Below, one piece after another: positions 25,754 to 34,586 of a stretch of DNA of 64,000 nt. The stretch spans positions 62,001 through 126,000 of the forward strand of contig JANRJC010000051.1 of assembly GCA_033764335.1 (NCBI GenBank), given 5' to 3'. Numbering within the stretch: position 1 is the stretch's first letter; each line of letters starts with the position of its first letter. Made by a program: the position numbers and the translations under genes. The notes below the pieces were generated by a model that worked only from the letters and a program-made list of their open reading frames with translations, ran no database searches and was not told where the DNA came from. The stretch comes from JAGQVA01 sp033764335. Its GTDB lineage: Bacteria; Bacteroidota; Bacteroidia; J057.

Positions 25754-28700
25754 ATGCCTCCTTTTGTACAACTCCACAATCACACCGAATTTAGCCTCCT
25801 CGATGGGGCCGCCAAAATCTCCGACATGGTCAAAAAGGCCTGCGACTGTGGCATGTCGCACATCGGCATCACTGACCACGGCAATATGTACGGGATTCCC
25901 AAATTTGTCCTCGAAGCCCGAAAAAATGGTATCAAACCTATCGTCGGTTGTGAGTTTTATATCACCGATGGCAACGCCCGCGAAAAGGATAAGAATGCCA
26001 AACGCTTTCATCAGATCATGTGGGCCAAAGATAAAACCGGCTACCAAAACCTGGTCAAACTCTGCTCCTTCGGCTATACCGACGGCTATTACTACAAACC
26101 CCGGATTGACAAGGATATCCTCCGCCAACACGCCGAAGGCATCATCGCCTCCACCTGCTGCCTCGCCAGTGAGGTAAACCAAACTTATATCAATAAGGGG
26201 GATGAGGCCGCTGAAAAGGTGCTGAAAGAATACATGGACCTCTTCGGTAAGGAAAATTATTACGTCGAAATCCAGCGTCATACACTCGGCGACATGGACA
26301 AATGCAACGAGTGGCTCATCCGCATGGCGAAAAAACACGACCTCAAAGTCATCGCCACCAACGATGTCCACTACGTAAACGAAGAAGATGCCGAGGCGCA
26401 TGACCTCCTGCTCGCCCTCCAGACTCAGTCTGACTACAACGATCCCAACCGCTTCCGTTTTACCGACGACAAAGGCCGCCTCAACCCCCGGTTTTATTTC
26501 AAAACCCAGGACGAGATGCTCCAACTGTTTCAGGATATCCCCGAAGCGCTCGACAATACTATTCATCTCGCCGAACGCTGTACTTTTGAACTCAATCTCG
26601 CCGGAGACATGGTGCTCCCGCAATACAAAGTGCCCCCTCAGTACGCCGATATGGACGATTACCTCGCCGCACTGGTCTGGGAAAGGGCACCTAAACGTTA
26701 TCCCGACATGACTGCTGATATCCGCGAGCGGATTGAGTTTGAGCTGAAAGTCATGAAAAAGATGGGCTATGCAGGTTACTTCCTCATCGTTCAGTCCTTT
26801 ACCACCGAAGCCCGCAACCGCGGGGTATATGTAGGCCCCGGAAGGGGATCGGCTGCGGGAAGTGTCGTCGCTTACGTGCTGGGGATTATTGATATAGATC
26901 CCCTGAAATATGACCTTCTCTTCGAACGGTTTCTCAACCCCGAACGTGTCTCCCCCCCAGATATTGACATTGACTTTGACGACGAAGGCCGACAAGAGGT
27001 AATTGACTATGTCATCGGAGAGTATGGTCGAAAATCGGTAAGTCAGGTGATTACCTACGGAACCATGGGCGCCAAAACCGCGCTCCGCGACGTGGGGCGT
27101 ACCCTTCAGATTCCGCTCAATGAGGTCAACCGCATCGCGAAAATGGTGCCCGACCGGCCCGGTATGACCTTCCGCAAGGCGATGGATCACGAAGTGAATC
27201 CCGACTATGCAGACGAACTTTCCCAACTCTTTCAAAGCAAAGACCCGCAGATCAGCAAACTCATGCGGTTTGCCCGAACGCTCGAAGGTACTGCCCGCCA
27301 TACCGGCGTCCACGCCTGCGCGGTGATCATCGCCCCCGGCGATGTGACCAATTACGCGCCGGTCGCCGTTGCCAAAGACGAATCCCTCGTCACGCAATAC
27401 GACGGCCCCATGGCCGAAATGTGCGGACTCCTTAAAATGGACTTCCTCGGGCTGCGAACCCTCTCCATCCTCAAAACCGCAATTAAACTGGTCAAAGAGA
27501 ACCATAAGGTCGAAATAGATCCCGACAATATTGACCTCGAAGACCTCAAAACCTACGAACTGTACCAACGCGGTGATACCGTGGCGACCTTCCAGTTTGA
27601 GTCCGACGGTATGCGCAAATACCTCCGCCAACTCAAGCCTACCAATATAGAAGACCTCATAGCCATGAACGCCCTCTACCGACCCGGGCCAATGGACAAT
27701 ATTCCGTCCTTCATCAACCGTAAACACGGACGGGAAAAACTGGAATACCCCCATAATATGCTCGAACCGATCCTGAAAAATACCTACGGGATCATGGTTT
27801 ATCAGGAGCAAATCATGCAGGTAGCCCGAACGATGGGCGGTTATACCATGGGCGGTGCTGACCTTCTGCGCCGCGCTATGGGTAAGAAGAAGATCGAAAT
27901 CATGGAGAAGGAAAGGGCTCACTTTGTCAAAGGTGCAGAAGAGAATGGCGTAGATAAAAAAGTAGCCGGGGAAGTGTTTGCCCTGATGGAAAAATTTGCC
28001 TCCTATGGTTTCAACAAATCTCACGCCGCCGCCTATTCGATTCTCGCCTTTAAAACGGCCTATATGAAGGCTCACTACCCTGCGGAGTACATGGCGGCGG
28101 TTTTGACCCACAACGTCAGCGACATCAAAAAAATCACCTTCTTTATTGAAGAGTGCCGCCGCATGGGCATTGAAGTTTTGCCACCGGATATCAATGAGTC
28201 GCAGAGTCTGTTTTCGGTAAACCGCAAAGGGCAAATACGGTTTGGCCTCGAAGCCATCAAAGGGGTAGGCCATGCGGTTGTGGCGGAAATGATCATACAG
28301 CGCAACAAAGGCGGAAGGTTTGTTTCCCTGTTTGACCTTACCACCCGGATGCCCATGCGCAGTCTCAACAAAAAAGTGCTTGAATCTCTCGCTTATGCCG
28401 GAGCCTTGGACAGCTTTGGCGTTCAACGATACCAGTATTTCCTTCCTGTTTCGGCAAAAGAAGAGGCCAATGTACTGGAAAAAGCGCTAAGTTATGGCAG
28501 CAAGGTGCAACAGGAGCGCCTTTCCCCGCAAGTTAGCCTTTTTGGAGGTTTGGGAAATATTTCCAATAACCAGCCGGAACCCTCGATCCCACTCGGCACC
28601 ATGCAGGACGGGCGTATCGTCGAAGCCTGGACCGAACTCGAAAAACTCAACTACGAAAAAGAAGTGATCGGATTTTTCCTCTCCGGCCATCCCCTCGACC

Positions 28701-29269
28701 GGTTTAAATGGCAGATAGAGGCATTTACTACGGTGAGCCTGTCTGAAATGGAAGAGAAAAAACCGCGCGACGTGAGGATCGCCGGCATTGTTACCAGTGT
28801 GCGTGAACGAATGTCCAAACGCGGAAATAAATTCCTGTCTTTTAATATTGAAGATTTTTCAGACTCCTTTGAAATCGCCCTCTTTGGCGATCAGTATGAA
28901 AAATTTCGCGGCCTGATACGGCAGGATGAAATGATATTTATCTCGGGAACCTATCAGACCAAAAAATTTGACCCCACCGACTATGAACTCCGAATCCTGG
29001 ACATTCGCCTGATGACCGATGAATTGTTTGACAAAATGGTTCGCCACCTCTGCATCGAAATCAGCAATGAAGAACTCGATGCCGAACTGTTGAAACAACT
29101 CGAAAGCCTGTTCAGCCTTCACCGGGGGCGGAAAGATTTGAAATTCCGCATTATGGATCATCACCTTCCCGCCGATATTTCCATGGTTTGTTCGGACTGG
29201 CAGGTGGACCCCAATACCAAACTGGTGCGGGAATTACGAGAAATGGGGCTGAAATACACATTGAGCTGA
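25754..29269 (+). CDS. dnaE: DNA polymerase III alpha subunit
   Basis: The replicative polymerase catalytic subunit, 1171 residues. The N-terminal PHP domain begins FVQLHNHTEFSLLDG with ITDHGNMYG; the polymerase core has GRGSAAGSVVAYVLGI and the catalytic aspartates D403 and D405 in PPDIDIDFDD; later come YGIMVYQEQIMQVAR, GADLLRRAMGKK and SYGFNKSHAAAYS. A tandem helix-hairpin-helix and an OB fold (VRIAGIVTSVRERMSKRG) are near the C-terminus. Length and domains are normal for a Bacteroidota DnaE. The complementary strand is open for a long distance because of biased codon use; that is not a gene. Confidence 0.97.
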   Translation: MPPFVQLHNHTEFSLLDGAAKISDMVKKACDCGMSHIGITDHGNMYGIPKFVLEARKNGIKPIVGCEFYITDGNAREKDKNAKRFHQIMWAKDKTGYQNLVKLCSFGYTDGYYYKPRIDKDILRQHAEGIIASTCCLASEVNQTYINKGDEAAEKVLKEYMDLFGKENYYVEIQRHTLGDMDKCNEWLIRMAKKHDLKVIATNDVHYVNEEDAEAHDLLLALQTQSDYNDPNRFRFTDDKGRLNPRFYFKTQDEMLQLFQDIPEALDNTIHLAERCTFELNLAGDMVLPQYKVPPQYADMDDYLAALVWERAPKRYPDMTADIRERIEFELKVMKKMGYAGYFLIVQSFTTEARNRGVYVGPGRGSAAGSVVAYVLGIIDIDPLKYDLLFERFLNPERVSPPDIDIDFDDEGRQEVIDYVIGEYGRKSVSQVITYGTMGAKTALRDVGRTLQIPLNEVNRIAKMVPDRPGMTFRKAMDHEVNPDYADELSQLFQSKDPQISKLMRFARTLEGTARHTGVHACAVIIAPGDVTNYAPVAVAKDESLVTQYDGPMAEMCGLLKMDFLGLRTLSILKTAIKLVKENHKVEIDPDNIDLEDLKTYELYQRGDTVATFQFESDGMRKYLRQLKPTNIEDLIAMNALYRPGPMDNIPSFINRKHGREKLEYPHNMLEPILKNTYGIMVYQEQIMQVARTMGGYTMGGADLLRRAMGKKKIEIMEKERAHFVKGAEENGVDKKVAGEVFALMEKFASYGFNKSHAAAYSILAFKTAYMKAHYPAEYMAAVLTHNVSDIKKITFFIEECRRMGIEVLPPDINESQSLFSVNRKGQIRFGLEAIKGVGHAVVAEMIIQRNKGGRFVSLFDLTTRMPMRSLNKKVLESLAYAGALDSFGVQRYQYFLPVSAKEEANVLEKALSYGSKVQQERLSPQVSLFGGLGNISNNQPEPSIPLGTMQDGRIVEAWTELEKLNYEKEVIGFFLSGHPLDRFKWQIEAFTTVSLSEMEEKKPRDVRIAGIVTSVRERMSKRGNKFLSFNIEDFSDSFEIALFGDQYEKFRGLIRQDEMIFISGTYQTKKFDPTDYELRILDIRLMTDELFDKMVRHLCIEISNEELDAELLKQLESLFSLHRGRKDLKFRIMDHHLPADISMVCSDWQVDPNTKLVRELREMGLKYTLS

Positions 29270-29280
29270 GGCCGTGCAGG

Positions 29281-29331
29281 TGACCGGTCATGCAAGTATA
29301 TTTCCATTTAGGAGGTATTCCTGACCGGTCA
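29281..29331. promoter_or_regulatory. Two copies of a 10-bp palindrome after dnaE
   Basis: TGACCGGTCA, itself a perfect palindrome, occurs at 29281-29290 and again at 29322-29331, spaced 41 bp start to start (about four helix turns). The pair lies 12 bp after the dnaE stop and 94-144 bp before the next start, so it could be a double operator for the small secreted protein downstream. Confidence 0.45.
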
Positions 29332-29424
29332 AAACAAAGGGTATATCCCGGTCGTAGTTATTGCGTTTCTTTGAATATCAAATCAAACAACACCCACGAC
29401 AAAGAACCAATAACAGATCAGACA

Positions 29425-29892
29425 ATGAAAAACTTTTCAATCCTCCTTCTCCTTGCTTTGGCTGTATTTACTCAAAATGTAAACGCCCGTGAAATCACCG
29501 GGAATGAGCCGGCTGCACAGACAGAGACGGTAGTATATGAAAACGTTTATTTCAATATTGACCTGGTGGTTTACTCCGAAGTTGAAGCCGGTGCCAAAAG
29601 CGTAAAATACGAGTTTGTCGTATATCCCGGCGGCGATCCCCGCGAAATTTCGATGACCTTCAGCCGTGAAGACGAAAAAGTGCTGGAAGACGGTAAAGTA
29701 ATAATCAGTGGTAATGTAGCCGACCTGATTACCAATACTCCGCAGGCTTTTCAGGAAAATGGCCTCGGCGAAATCGAAGCCGTCGAAGCAGGTTTTGAAG
29801 TAAAAGGCAACAACCTGAACCTCACTACCGGCAACTACGAGCAGGCTCAAATCCTGACCATCACCTACCAGCAGAAATCAATCCTTCCCTAA
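29425..29892 (+). CDS. Small secreted protein resembling the N-terminal domain of SBBP-repeat proteins
   Basis: From ATG 29425 the protein has 155 residues with a signal peptide (ILLLLALAVFTQNVNA). The mature part contains YENVYFNIDLVVYSEVEAG and KYEFVVYPGGDPREISMTF, a close match to my memory of the NVYPGIDLVYY and YDFIVHPGADP pattern found at the start of large Bacteroidota surface proteins with SBBP repeats. Here the domain stands alone without repeats. An in-frame ATG at 29290 overlaps the palindromes and would bury the signal. Function unknown. Confidence 0.6.
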   Translation: MKNFSILLLLALAVFTQNVNAREITGNEPAAQTETVVYENVYFNIDLVVYSEVEAGAKSVKYEFVVYPGGDPREISMTFSREDEKVLEDGKVIISGNVADLITNTPQAFQENGLGEIEAVEAGFEVKGNNLNLTTGNYEQAQILTITYQQKSILP

Positions 29893-29944
29893 AGGCCCCG
29901 CTGACCCGAAAAGAAAAATAAGATAGTTTTTTCATATTTGCGAA

Positions 29945-29973
29945 AACCCTGACTTTTAAGTCGGGGTTTTTTT
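29945..29973 (+). terminator. Rho-independent terminator
   Basis: AACCCTGACTT pairs with AAGTCGGGGTT across a TTA loop (11-bp stem with one T-G pair), followed by a run of seven T ending at 29973. It lies 53 bp after the small secreted protein gene. Confidence 0.85.
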
Positions 29974-29976
29974 GCA

Positions 29977-29984
29977 TAGATTTG
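29977..29984 (+). promoter_or_regulatory. Bacteroidota-type -7 element
   Basis: TAGATTTG fits the TAnnTTTG consensus of Bacteroidota promoters and lies 41 bp before the start of the metallo-beta-lactamase-fold gene, directly after the preceding terminator. No clear -33 TTTG partner is seen at the usual distance. Confidence 0.35.
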
Positions 29985-30024
29985 ATACATGCTTTTATCT
30001 GATAATCAATGATTTGTATCAAAA

Positions 30025-30792
30025 ATGAAAAAGATTAACCTTTATTTGTTCCTGTTTATAGGATTATTGTTTTGTATCCATTCAGGATTTGCCCAACTCC
30101 CCGCGGCGGATATTATCCCTACAAAAAAAGGAGACCTGAGCATTCAGCCCGTATTTCATGGTTCTTTGGTACTGACCCTGGGGCAAAAAACCCTTTACGT
30201 TGACCCCTATAACGGAGCGAATGCCTACAAAACCCTGAAAACTCCGGACCTGATTCTGATTACAGACATACACCAGGATCACATGGACACCACTACCCTA
30301 AACGCTTTAAATACTTCCAATACAAAACTCATCGTGCCGCAGGCGGTAGCCGATCTTTTGCCCTCAAAGTACAAGGACAAAATAGTTGTTTTAAATAACG
30401 GCCAGACGGTCAACCTGTTTGACATCTCCATAATGGCCATACCGATGTACAATCTGCCCGAAGATGAAACTTCCCGACATACCAAAGGCAGAGGCAACGG
30501 GTATATTCTGACCTTTGGTGGAAAGCGAATCTATATCTCCGGCGACACAGAAGACATCCCCGAAATGCGGAGCCTGAAAAAAATAAGTGTAGCGTTTGTT
30601 TGCATGAACCAGCCCTTTACCATGACCATCGAACAGGCAGCGAGCGCCGTCCTTGAGTTTAAACCCAAAATCATTTACCCCTATCACTTCCGCGGCAGAG
30701 AAGGGTTGAGCGATGTGGAAGCGTTTAAAACAATGGTTGCAAAGGATAACCCAAAGATTGATGTCAGGCTCCGGGATTGGTATGTGAAATAA
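30025..30792 (+). CDS. Exported metallo-beta-lactamase-fold hydrolase (UlaG-like)
   Basis: A signal peptide (LFLFIGLLFCIHSGFAQ) precedes a 235-residue metallo-beta-lactamase fold. Visible elements are LYVDPYNG, the metal motif THIHQDH-type in ITDIHQDHMD, ISGDTED with a metal-bridging Asp, and a late histidine in YPYHFRGREG. The pattern belongs to the beta-lactamase superfamily_2/UlaG group of small hydrolases. The export signal means it acts in the periplasm; the substrate is unknown. The next gene starts six bases after it and is likely co-transcribed. Confidence 0.82.
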   Translation: MKKINLYLFLFIGLLFCIHSGFAQLPAADIIPTKKGDLSIQPVFHGSLVLTLGQKTLYVDPYNGANAYKTLKTPDLILITDIHQDHMDTTTLNALNTSNTKLIVPQAVADLLPSKYKDKIVVLNNGQTVNLFDISIMAIPMYNLPEDETSRHTKGRGNGYILTFGGKRIYISGDTEDIPEMRSLKKISVAFVCMNQPFTMTIEQAASAVLEFKPKIIYPYHFRGREGLSDVEAFKTMVAKDNPKIDVRLRDWYVK

Positions 30793-30797
30793 TATTG

Positions 30798-31142
30798 ATG
30801 ATCACCCTCAATATCCTCCGAGAACTTGCTCTTTCCTTCCCCGAGGCGACGGAAGAGCCGCATTTTGAAAATACTTCCTTTCGGGTGAAGAAGAAGATAT
30901 TTGCCACCTTCGATCCTGTCAAAAATCTCGCTTGTCTGAAACTATCCGAAATCAATCAGGATGTTTTTTCTGCTATGGCTCCTTCGGTTATCTATCCCGT
31001 TCCCAACAAATGGGGCAAACAGGGCTGGACGCTGGTTGATGTTGATAAAGTGGAAGAAGCCATTTTTCAGGATGCACTGACTACTGCTTATTGTGAAGTT
31101 GCACCCAAACGTCTGAGTGAGCGGGTGCTGGGGTTGCAATAA
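30798..31142 (+). CDS. MmcQ/YjbR-family protein
   Basis: A 114-residue cytoplasmic protein of the MmcQ/YjbR (DUF419) family. Family features are LSFPEATEEPHFENTSFRVKK near the start, FATFD, LACLKLS, and a C-terminal NKWGKQGWTLVDVDKV. Members have a CyaY-like alpha-beta fold and possible DNA binding, but no firm role. ATG 30798 follows the previous stop by five bases; an in-frame ATG seven codons upstream overlaps that gene and is less likely. Confidence 0.85.
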   Translation: MITLNILRELALSFPEATEEPHFENTSFRVKKKIFATFDPVKNLACLKLSEINQDVFSAMAPSVIYPVPNKWGKQGWTLVDVDKVEEAIFQDALTTAYCEVAPKRLSERVLGLQ

Positions 31143-31174
31143 ATCTCAGCGTTAAAACCAAATATTTGGATATT

Positions 31175-31208
31175 ACTATAAATATAGTTGTATAATTATA
31201 TTTATAGT
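31175..31208. promoter_or_regulatory. Double operator upstream of the BlaI-like gene
   Basis: Two dyads, ACTATA-AA-TATAGT (31175-31188) and ATTATA-TT-TATAGT (31195-31208, one mismatch), are spaced 20 bp centre to centre and each is followed by TGTAT. They end 15 bp before the regulator start, the expected place for autoregulation by BlaI/MecI-type repressors, which bind paired AT-rich dyads. Confidence 0.65.
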
Positions 31209-31222
31209 TGTATGTTTGGTTT

Positions 31223-31606
31223 ATGAAAGAATTAACCCGAGCAGAAGAACAAGTAATGCGTATCGTATGGAAGCTTGAAAAAGCTTTCCTGAAGGATGTG
31301 GTCGAACAGTTTCCCGAGCCACGACCTGCCTATACCACTATATCAACGGTTTTACGGGTATTGGTCAAAAAACTATTCATTGGATACAATACCTATGGAA
31401 AAGTACATGAATACTATCCTTTGGTATCAAAGGATGATTATTATGGAGATCATATTAACAGCGTCATTAAAAACTTCTTTGATGGATCGCTCAACAAGTT
31501 TGCCTCGTTCTTTACCGAACATCATGCTCTGGATATCAGTGAGTTAGAAGAAGTAAAGGAAATGCTGGAAGAAAAAATTGACCAGTTAAAAAAAGAAAAT
31601 GAATAG
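31223..31606 (+). CDS. BlaI/MecI/CopY-family repressor
   Basis: Winged-helix repressor of 127 residues: LTRAEEQVMRIVWKLEKAFLKDVVEQF is the helix-turn-helix entry of the BlaI family, and TTISTVLRVLVKKLF the recognition helix region; the C-terminal half (SELEEVKEMLEEKIDQLKK) forms the dimer. In this family a membrane metallopeptidase inactivates the repressor on a wall-related signal; that partner is the next gene, overlapping by eight bases. A double dyad lies directly upstream. ATG 31223 gives the canonical N-terminus. Confidence 0.9.
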   Translation: MKELTRAEEQVMRIVWKLEKAFLKDVVEQFPEPRPAYTTISTVLRVLVKKLFIGYNTYGKVHEYYPLVSKDDYYGDHINSVIKNFFDGSLNKFASFFTEHHALDISELEEVKEMLEEKIDQLKKENE

Positions 31607-32882
31607 CTATCTGCTCTATTTGTTTCAGGTAAGTGGTGCCTTCGTATGTTTAGTGGCATTTTATAATTTGCTGCTTAGAGGCCTTACTTTTCATTCATTC
31701 AACCGGCTGATTTTGTTGCTGTTTATTCCGGTAGCTCTGGTAATTCCTGTGTTTGAACTGCCTGTTGGCCCGATGTTTCCCACGTATTTTGGCGAGCAAG
31801 ACCCATTTGAATTGCCGGATGATCAAACTGCGGCAACGGGCCATGAAAATCAGCATTCGGGCATGGTAAATAACATTGTTTTTTATCTGAGCATCTTATA
31901 CTGGTCAGGCTTTGCGATGAGTTTCGGTTTACTTGCCTGGAATATTTTTCAAATTCTTCAAATGAAACGTTCGTCCCGGGAAATACGGGCTAACGGAATG
32001 ATAATTCTGGTATCCAATACCCCGGCAGTGTTTTCCTGTTTCAAATGGATTTTTGTGCCTCAAAACAGCCTGTATGAGCATATTCATCCCATTATTAAAC
32101 ATGAACAAGCGCATGTCCGATTGTTTCACACAATGGATTTGCTGGTAGTAGAATTGTTCATTTCGCTCTTATGGTTTAATCCTTTTGTTTATTTCTTTCG
32201 AAGGTTACTTAAATCCGTGCATGAGTTTCAAGCAGATGAATATGTTTTAAGTCTGGAAGTATCAAAATCTCATTACCTGTCCGTATTGCTGGACACGCTC
32301 TCCTCAATAAAAGATTTTAGCTTATCAAGTAATTTTAATAGCGCCCAAATTAAAAACAGAATCAATATGATGACCAAAAACAAATCCTCCCGCATCCAGT
32401 CCGTCAGATACGTATTGATGCTCCCCATCATCTCTGTACTGATGATGTCATTTACGACTTTCACAGGCTCAAAACCGTCTATTTTCCCGATAAAAGAAGG
32501 GCTTTATGATAGGATTTCAGCATTATACGGTGTGGTCAGAGAAGATCCAGAAACAAAAACATCCCGTATGCACAGAGGTATTGACATTATGGCTAAAACC
32601 GGAACTCCCGTGATGGCTACGGCTTCCGGGAAAGTTACAAAAGCGGGGTCTTATGGGCTTTACGGAAATATGGTTATTATTAATCACGGGGAGGGTTTTG
32701 AGACATTGTACGCTCACCTCAATACCATCAAGGTAAAAGAAGGGGAAACGGTAAATATCGAAGCAATTATTGGTGAGGTGGGAAATACGGGAAACCCTAC
32801 AAAGTCCCCCGGCCCCCATCTTCATTATGAAGTTCGCCTCAATGGTGTGCAGGTAAATCCGGAGAGTTATTACAATAAATAG
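31599..32882 (+). CDS. M56 (BlaR1-like) membrane peptidase fused to an M23 peptidase domain
   Basis: The first ~290 residues are a BlaR1/MecR1-type M56 zinc peptidase: several membrane helices and the HEXXH motif as HEQAH (H168, E169, H172), then NPFVYFFRR and HEFQADEYVL. Instead of a penicillin-sensor domain, residues ~315-427 form an M23 (LytM-like) peptidase with zinc ligands H325 and D329 (HRGID) and H407/H409 (HLHYEV). M23 enzymes cut peptidoglycan cross-bridges or bind wall peptides. The fused domain may sense or cut peptidoglycan and signal through the M56 part to the BlaI-like repressor; that is inference. Similar fusions occur in Bacteroidota. Confidence 0.88.
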   Translation: MNSYLLYLFQVSGAFVCLVAFYNLLLRGLTFHSFNRLILLLFIPVALVIPVFELPVGPMFPTYFGEQDPFELPDDQTAATGHENQHSGMVNNIVFYLSILYWSGFAMSFGLLAWNIFQILQMKRSSREIRANGMIILVSNTPAVFSCFKWIFVPQNSLYEHIHPIIKHEQAHVRLFHTMDLLVVELFISLLWFNPFVYFFRRLLKSVHEFQADEYVLSLEVSKSHYLSVLLDTLSSIKDFSLSSNFNSAQIKNRINMMTKNKSSRIQSVRYVLMLPIISVLMMSFTTFTGSKPSIFPIKEGLYDRISALYGVVREDPETKTSRMHRGIDIMAKTGTPVMATASGKVTKAGSYGLYGNMVIINHGEGFETLYAHLNTIKVKEGETVNIEAIIGEVGNTGNPTKSPGPHLHYEVRLNGVQVNPESYYNK

Positions 32883-32891
32883 TAATCTGAC

Positions 32892-33866
32892 ATGAAAAAT
32901 ATATGCATCCTAAGCCTTATCTTATCTGCTTTTTTATCAGGTAGCAAACCTATGAACCCATTTCCAGAAGCTGAAATTTCAAATGGACTCATCCAAGCCC
33001 GCCTGTACCTGCCGGATGCCAATACGGGCTACTATCGCGGTTCCCGCTTTGATTGGGCCGGGGTAATCCCCGAGCTTTCTTATAAAGGGCATACTTACTT
33101 TAGTCAGTGGTTTGGAAAATACAGCCCCACCCTCCACGATGCGATTATGGGGCCGGTGGAGGCTTTTTCTCCCGTCGGATATGAGGAAGCCGCTCCCGGT
33201 GAAAACTTTCTCTTGGTGGGTATAGGCATGGCTGAAAAACCGGTTGAACCTAAATATTTTTTTACCACCCCCTACAAAATCATAAACAACGGGAATTGGA
33301 AAGTAAAAAAGAAACCGGATCAGATTACTTTTTCTCAAACGCTGAGCGATGAGGTTTATGCTTATAAATATGTCAAAACCGTTCAGTTGACAAAGGGCAA
33401 ACCGGAAATGGTGTTGGCTCACAGTCTCAAAAACACCGGATCAAAAACAATTGAAACCAGCGTCTATAACCACAATTTTTTCCAGATGGACAACCAGCCT
33501 ATCGGGCCTGATTATGTGGTTTCATTTCCCTTCCAACTGACCGTTGATCCGGGCGAAAAAACGGTGTTAGGAGAAATAAAAGGCAATCAGATACTGTTCG
33601 CAAAAGAGCTGACAGGTAATGAACATTTGTTTTACCGAACGCTTCAAGGCTACAGCGACCGGGCAGAGGATTACGACATCAAAATCGAAAATCACAAAAC
33701 AGGCGCAGCTGTCCGGATCACTTGTGATCAGCCGCTTTCAAAATTTGTTTTCTGGTCTGCCCCCAAAACGATTTGTCCAGAACCTTATATTCACCTGAAA
33801 ATCGAACCGGGAGAAACCGTTACCTGGAAGATTTTGTACGAATTTTACGTTTTGGATAGGCAATAA
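32892..33866 (+). CDS. Exported protein, possibly galactose-mutarotase-like fold
   Basis: Signal-bearing protein of 324 residues (ICILSLILSAFLSGS). No named family is recognised with confidence. The body is all-beta, with motifs such as YRGSRFDWAGVIPELSYKG, VYNHNFFQMDNQPIGPDY and a final IEPGETVTWKILYEF, which remind me of aldose-epimerase/mutarotase-like sandwiches that bind sugars (conserved His in YNHNFF). It follows the M56/M23 gene by nine bases and may be read through from it. Confidence 0.5.
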   Translation: MKNICILSLILSAFLSGSKPMNPFPEAEISNGLIQARLYLPDANTGYYRGSRFDWAGVIPELSYKGHTYFSQWFGKYSPTLHDAIMGPVEAFSPVGYEEAAPGENFLLVGIGMAEKPVEPKYFFTTPYKIINNGNWKVKKKPDQITFSQTLSDEVYAYKYVKTVQLTKGKPEMVLAHSLKNTGSKTIETSVYNHNFFQMDNQPIGPDYVVSFPFQLTVDPGEKTVLGEIKGNQILFAKELTGNEHLFYRTLQGYSDRAEDYDIKIENHKTGAAVRITCDQPLSKFVFWSAPKTICPEPYIHLKIEPGETVTWKILYEFYVLDRQ

Positions 33867-34247
33867 ATATGACTTCAAGACTGCATATACTAGTCATAAA
33901 GTGGTTTGCGAATTTTTCGCACACAAAATAAGGGTCTCGTAAAGAACGAAAAGGGTTTCACGCAAAGAACGCAAAGGTCTCGCAAAGTGTGCAAAGAGGC
34001 TCTTGGCGATCTTCGCGGTTCTTGGCGGGCTTTGCGTGAAACCCTTTGTGTTTTGTCTCCTGGTGGTTCTCGCAAATCACTTGTGTTTGAGTATATGTCA
34101 AGAGGGTGTTAAATTTTTTTTGAAACCACTCCACTGAGCAAAATTGCTAAATTTCACTATTTCATAGATTTTTCGCCCAATTTTTAATCCGGTTGTAACC
34201 TTTTGATTATATTCAGGTATTTACTAGGCAAAGGCGAAACAAATACT
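33867..34247. other. Intergenic region with a long inverted repeat
   Basis: 381 bp without a gene. It holds the inverted repeat at 33950-34047 (separate entry), then an AT-rich stretch ahead of the PadR gene. Short frames across the repeat are products of the repeat and not genes. Confidence 0.7.
33950..34047. repeat. 18-bp inverted repeat with GCAAAG repeats in the loop
   Basis: AAAGGGTTTCACGCAAAG (33950-33967) is repeated as its exact complement at 34030-34047. The 62-bp loop has further GCAAAG units about every 11-17 bp on the left and TTGGCG/TTCGCGG units on the right that can partly pair. I recall similar GCAAAG-rich intergenic elements scattered in Bacteroidota genomes, so this is probably a REP/MITE-like repeat. 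Confidence 0.7.
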
Positions 34248-34586
34248 ATGAAAGGAACCAACATCGGAGAATTTGAAGAACTGGTTTTGCTTACGGTAGG
34301 GATTCTCTTTGAAGACGCCTACGGTTTGGCAATTACCGATGAGTTTGAAAAACAAACGGGGCGCAGATGTACCATCAGTTCCATCCACAAAGCGCTCGTT
34401 CGACTTGAAGAAAAAGGCTACCTGCGATCCTATATGGGTGGCGCTACCGAATCCCGCGGCGGTCGTAACAAACGGCTCTACGTCCTTACCCAGGCAGGAG
34501 TAAAGGTACTGAACCAGACAAGGGAAGTACGCAACACCATGTGGGGACAGGTTCCCAAAATTGTATGGGAAGGAGGCAACCTATGA
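34248..34586 (+). CDS. PadR-family transcriptional regulator
   Basis: Winged-helix regulator of 112 residues. The sequence GEFEELVLLTVGILFEDAYGLAITDEFE, SSIHKALVRLEEKGYL and GGRNKRLYVLTQAG match the PadR DNA-binding domain (helix, recognition helix and wing). It overlaps the next gene, an FtsX-type permease, in an ATGA. PadR genes coupled to permeases of this kind are frequent in Bacteroidota and the regulator probably controls its own operon. ATG 34248 is used; an upstream in-frame ATA/ATT stretch looks non-coding. Confidence 0.9.
   Translation: MKGTNIGEFEELVLLTVGILFEDAYGLAITDEFEKQTGRRCTISSIHKALVRLEEKGYLRSYMGGATESRGGRNKRLYVLTQAGVKVLNQTREVRNTMWGQVPKIVWEGGNL

Noticed and set aside
25565..28426. 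953-codon open frame on the minus strand across dnaE
   Set aside because: It is antisense to an intact, fully motif-bearing dnaE, shows no domain, and its His/Phe/Val/Gly-heavy composition reflects dnaE codon bias.
33890..34112. Short frames on both strands across the GCAAAG inverted repeat
   Set aside because: Their peptides are mirror products of the inverted repeat, not conserved proteins.
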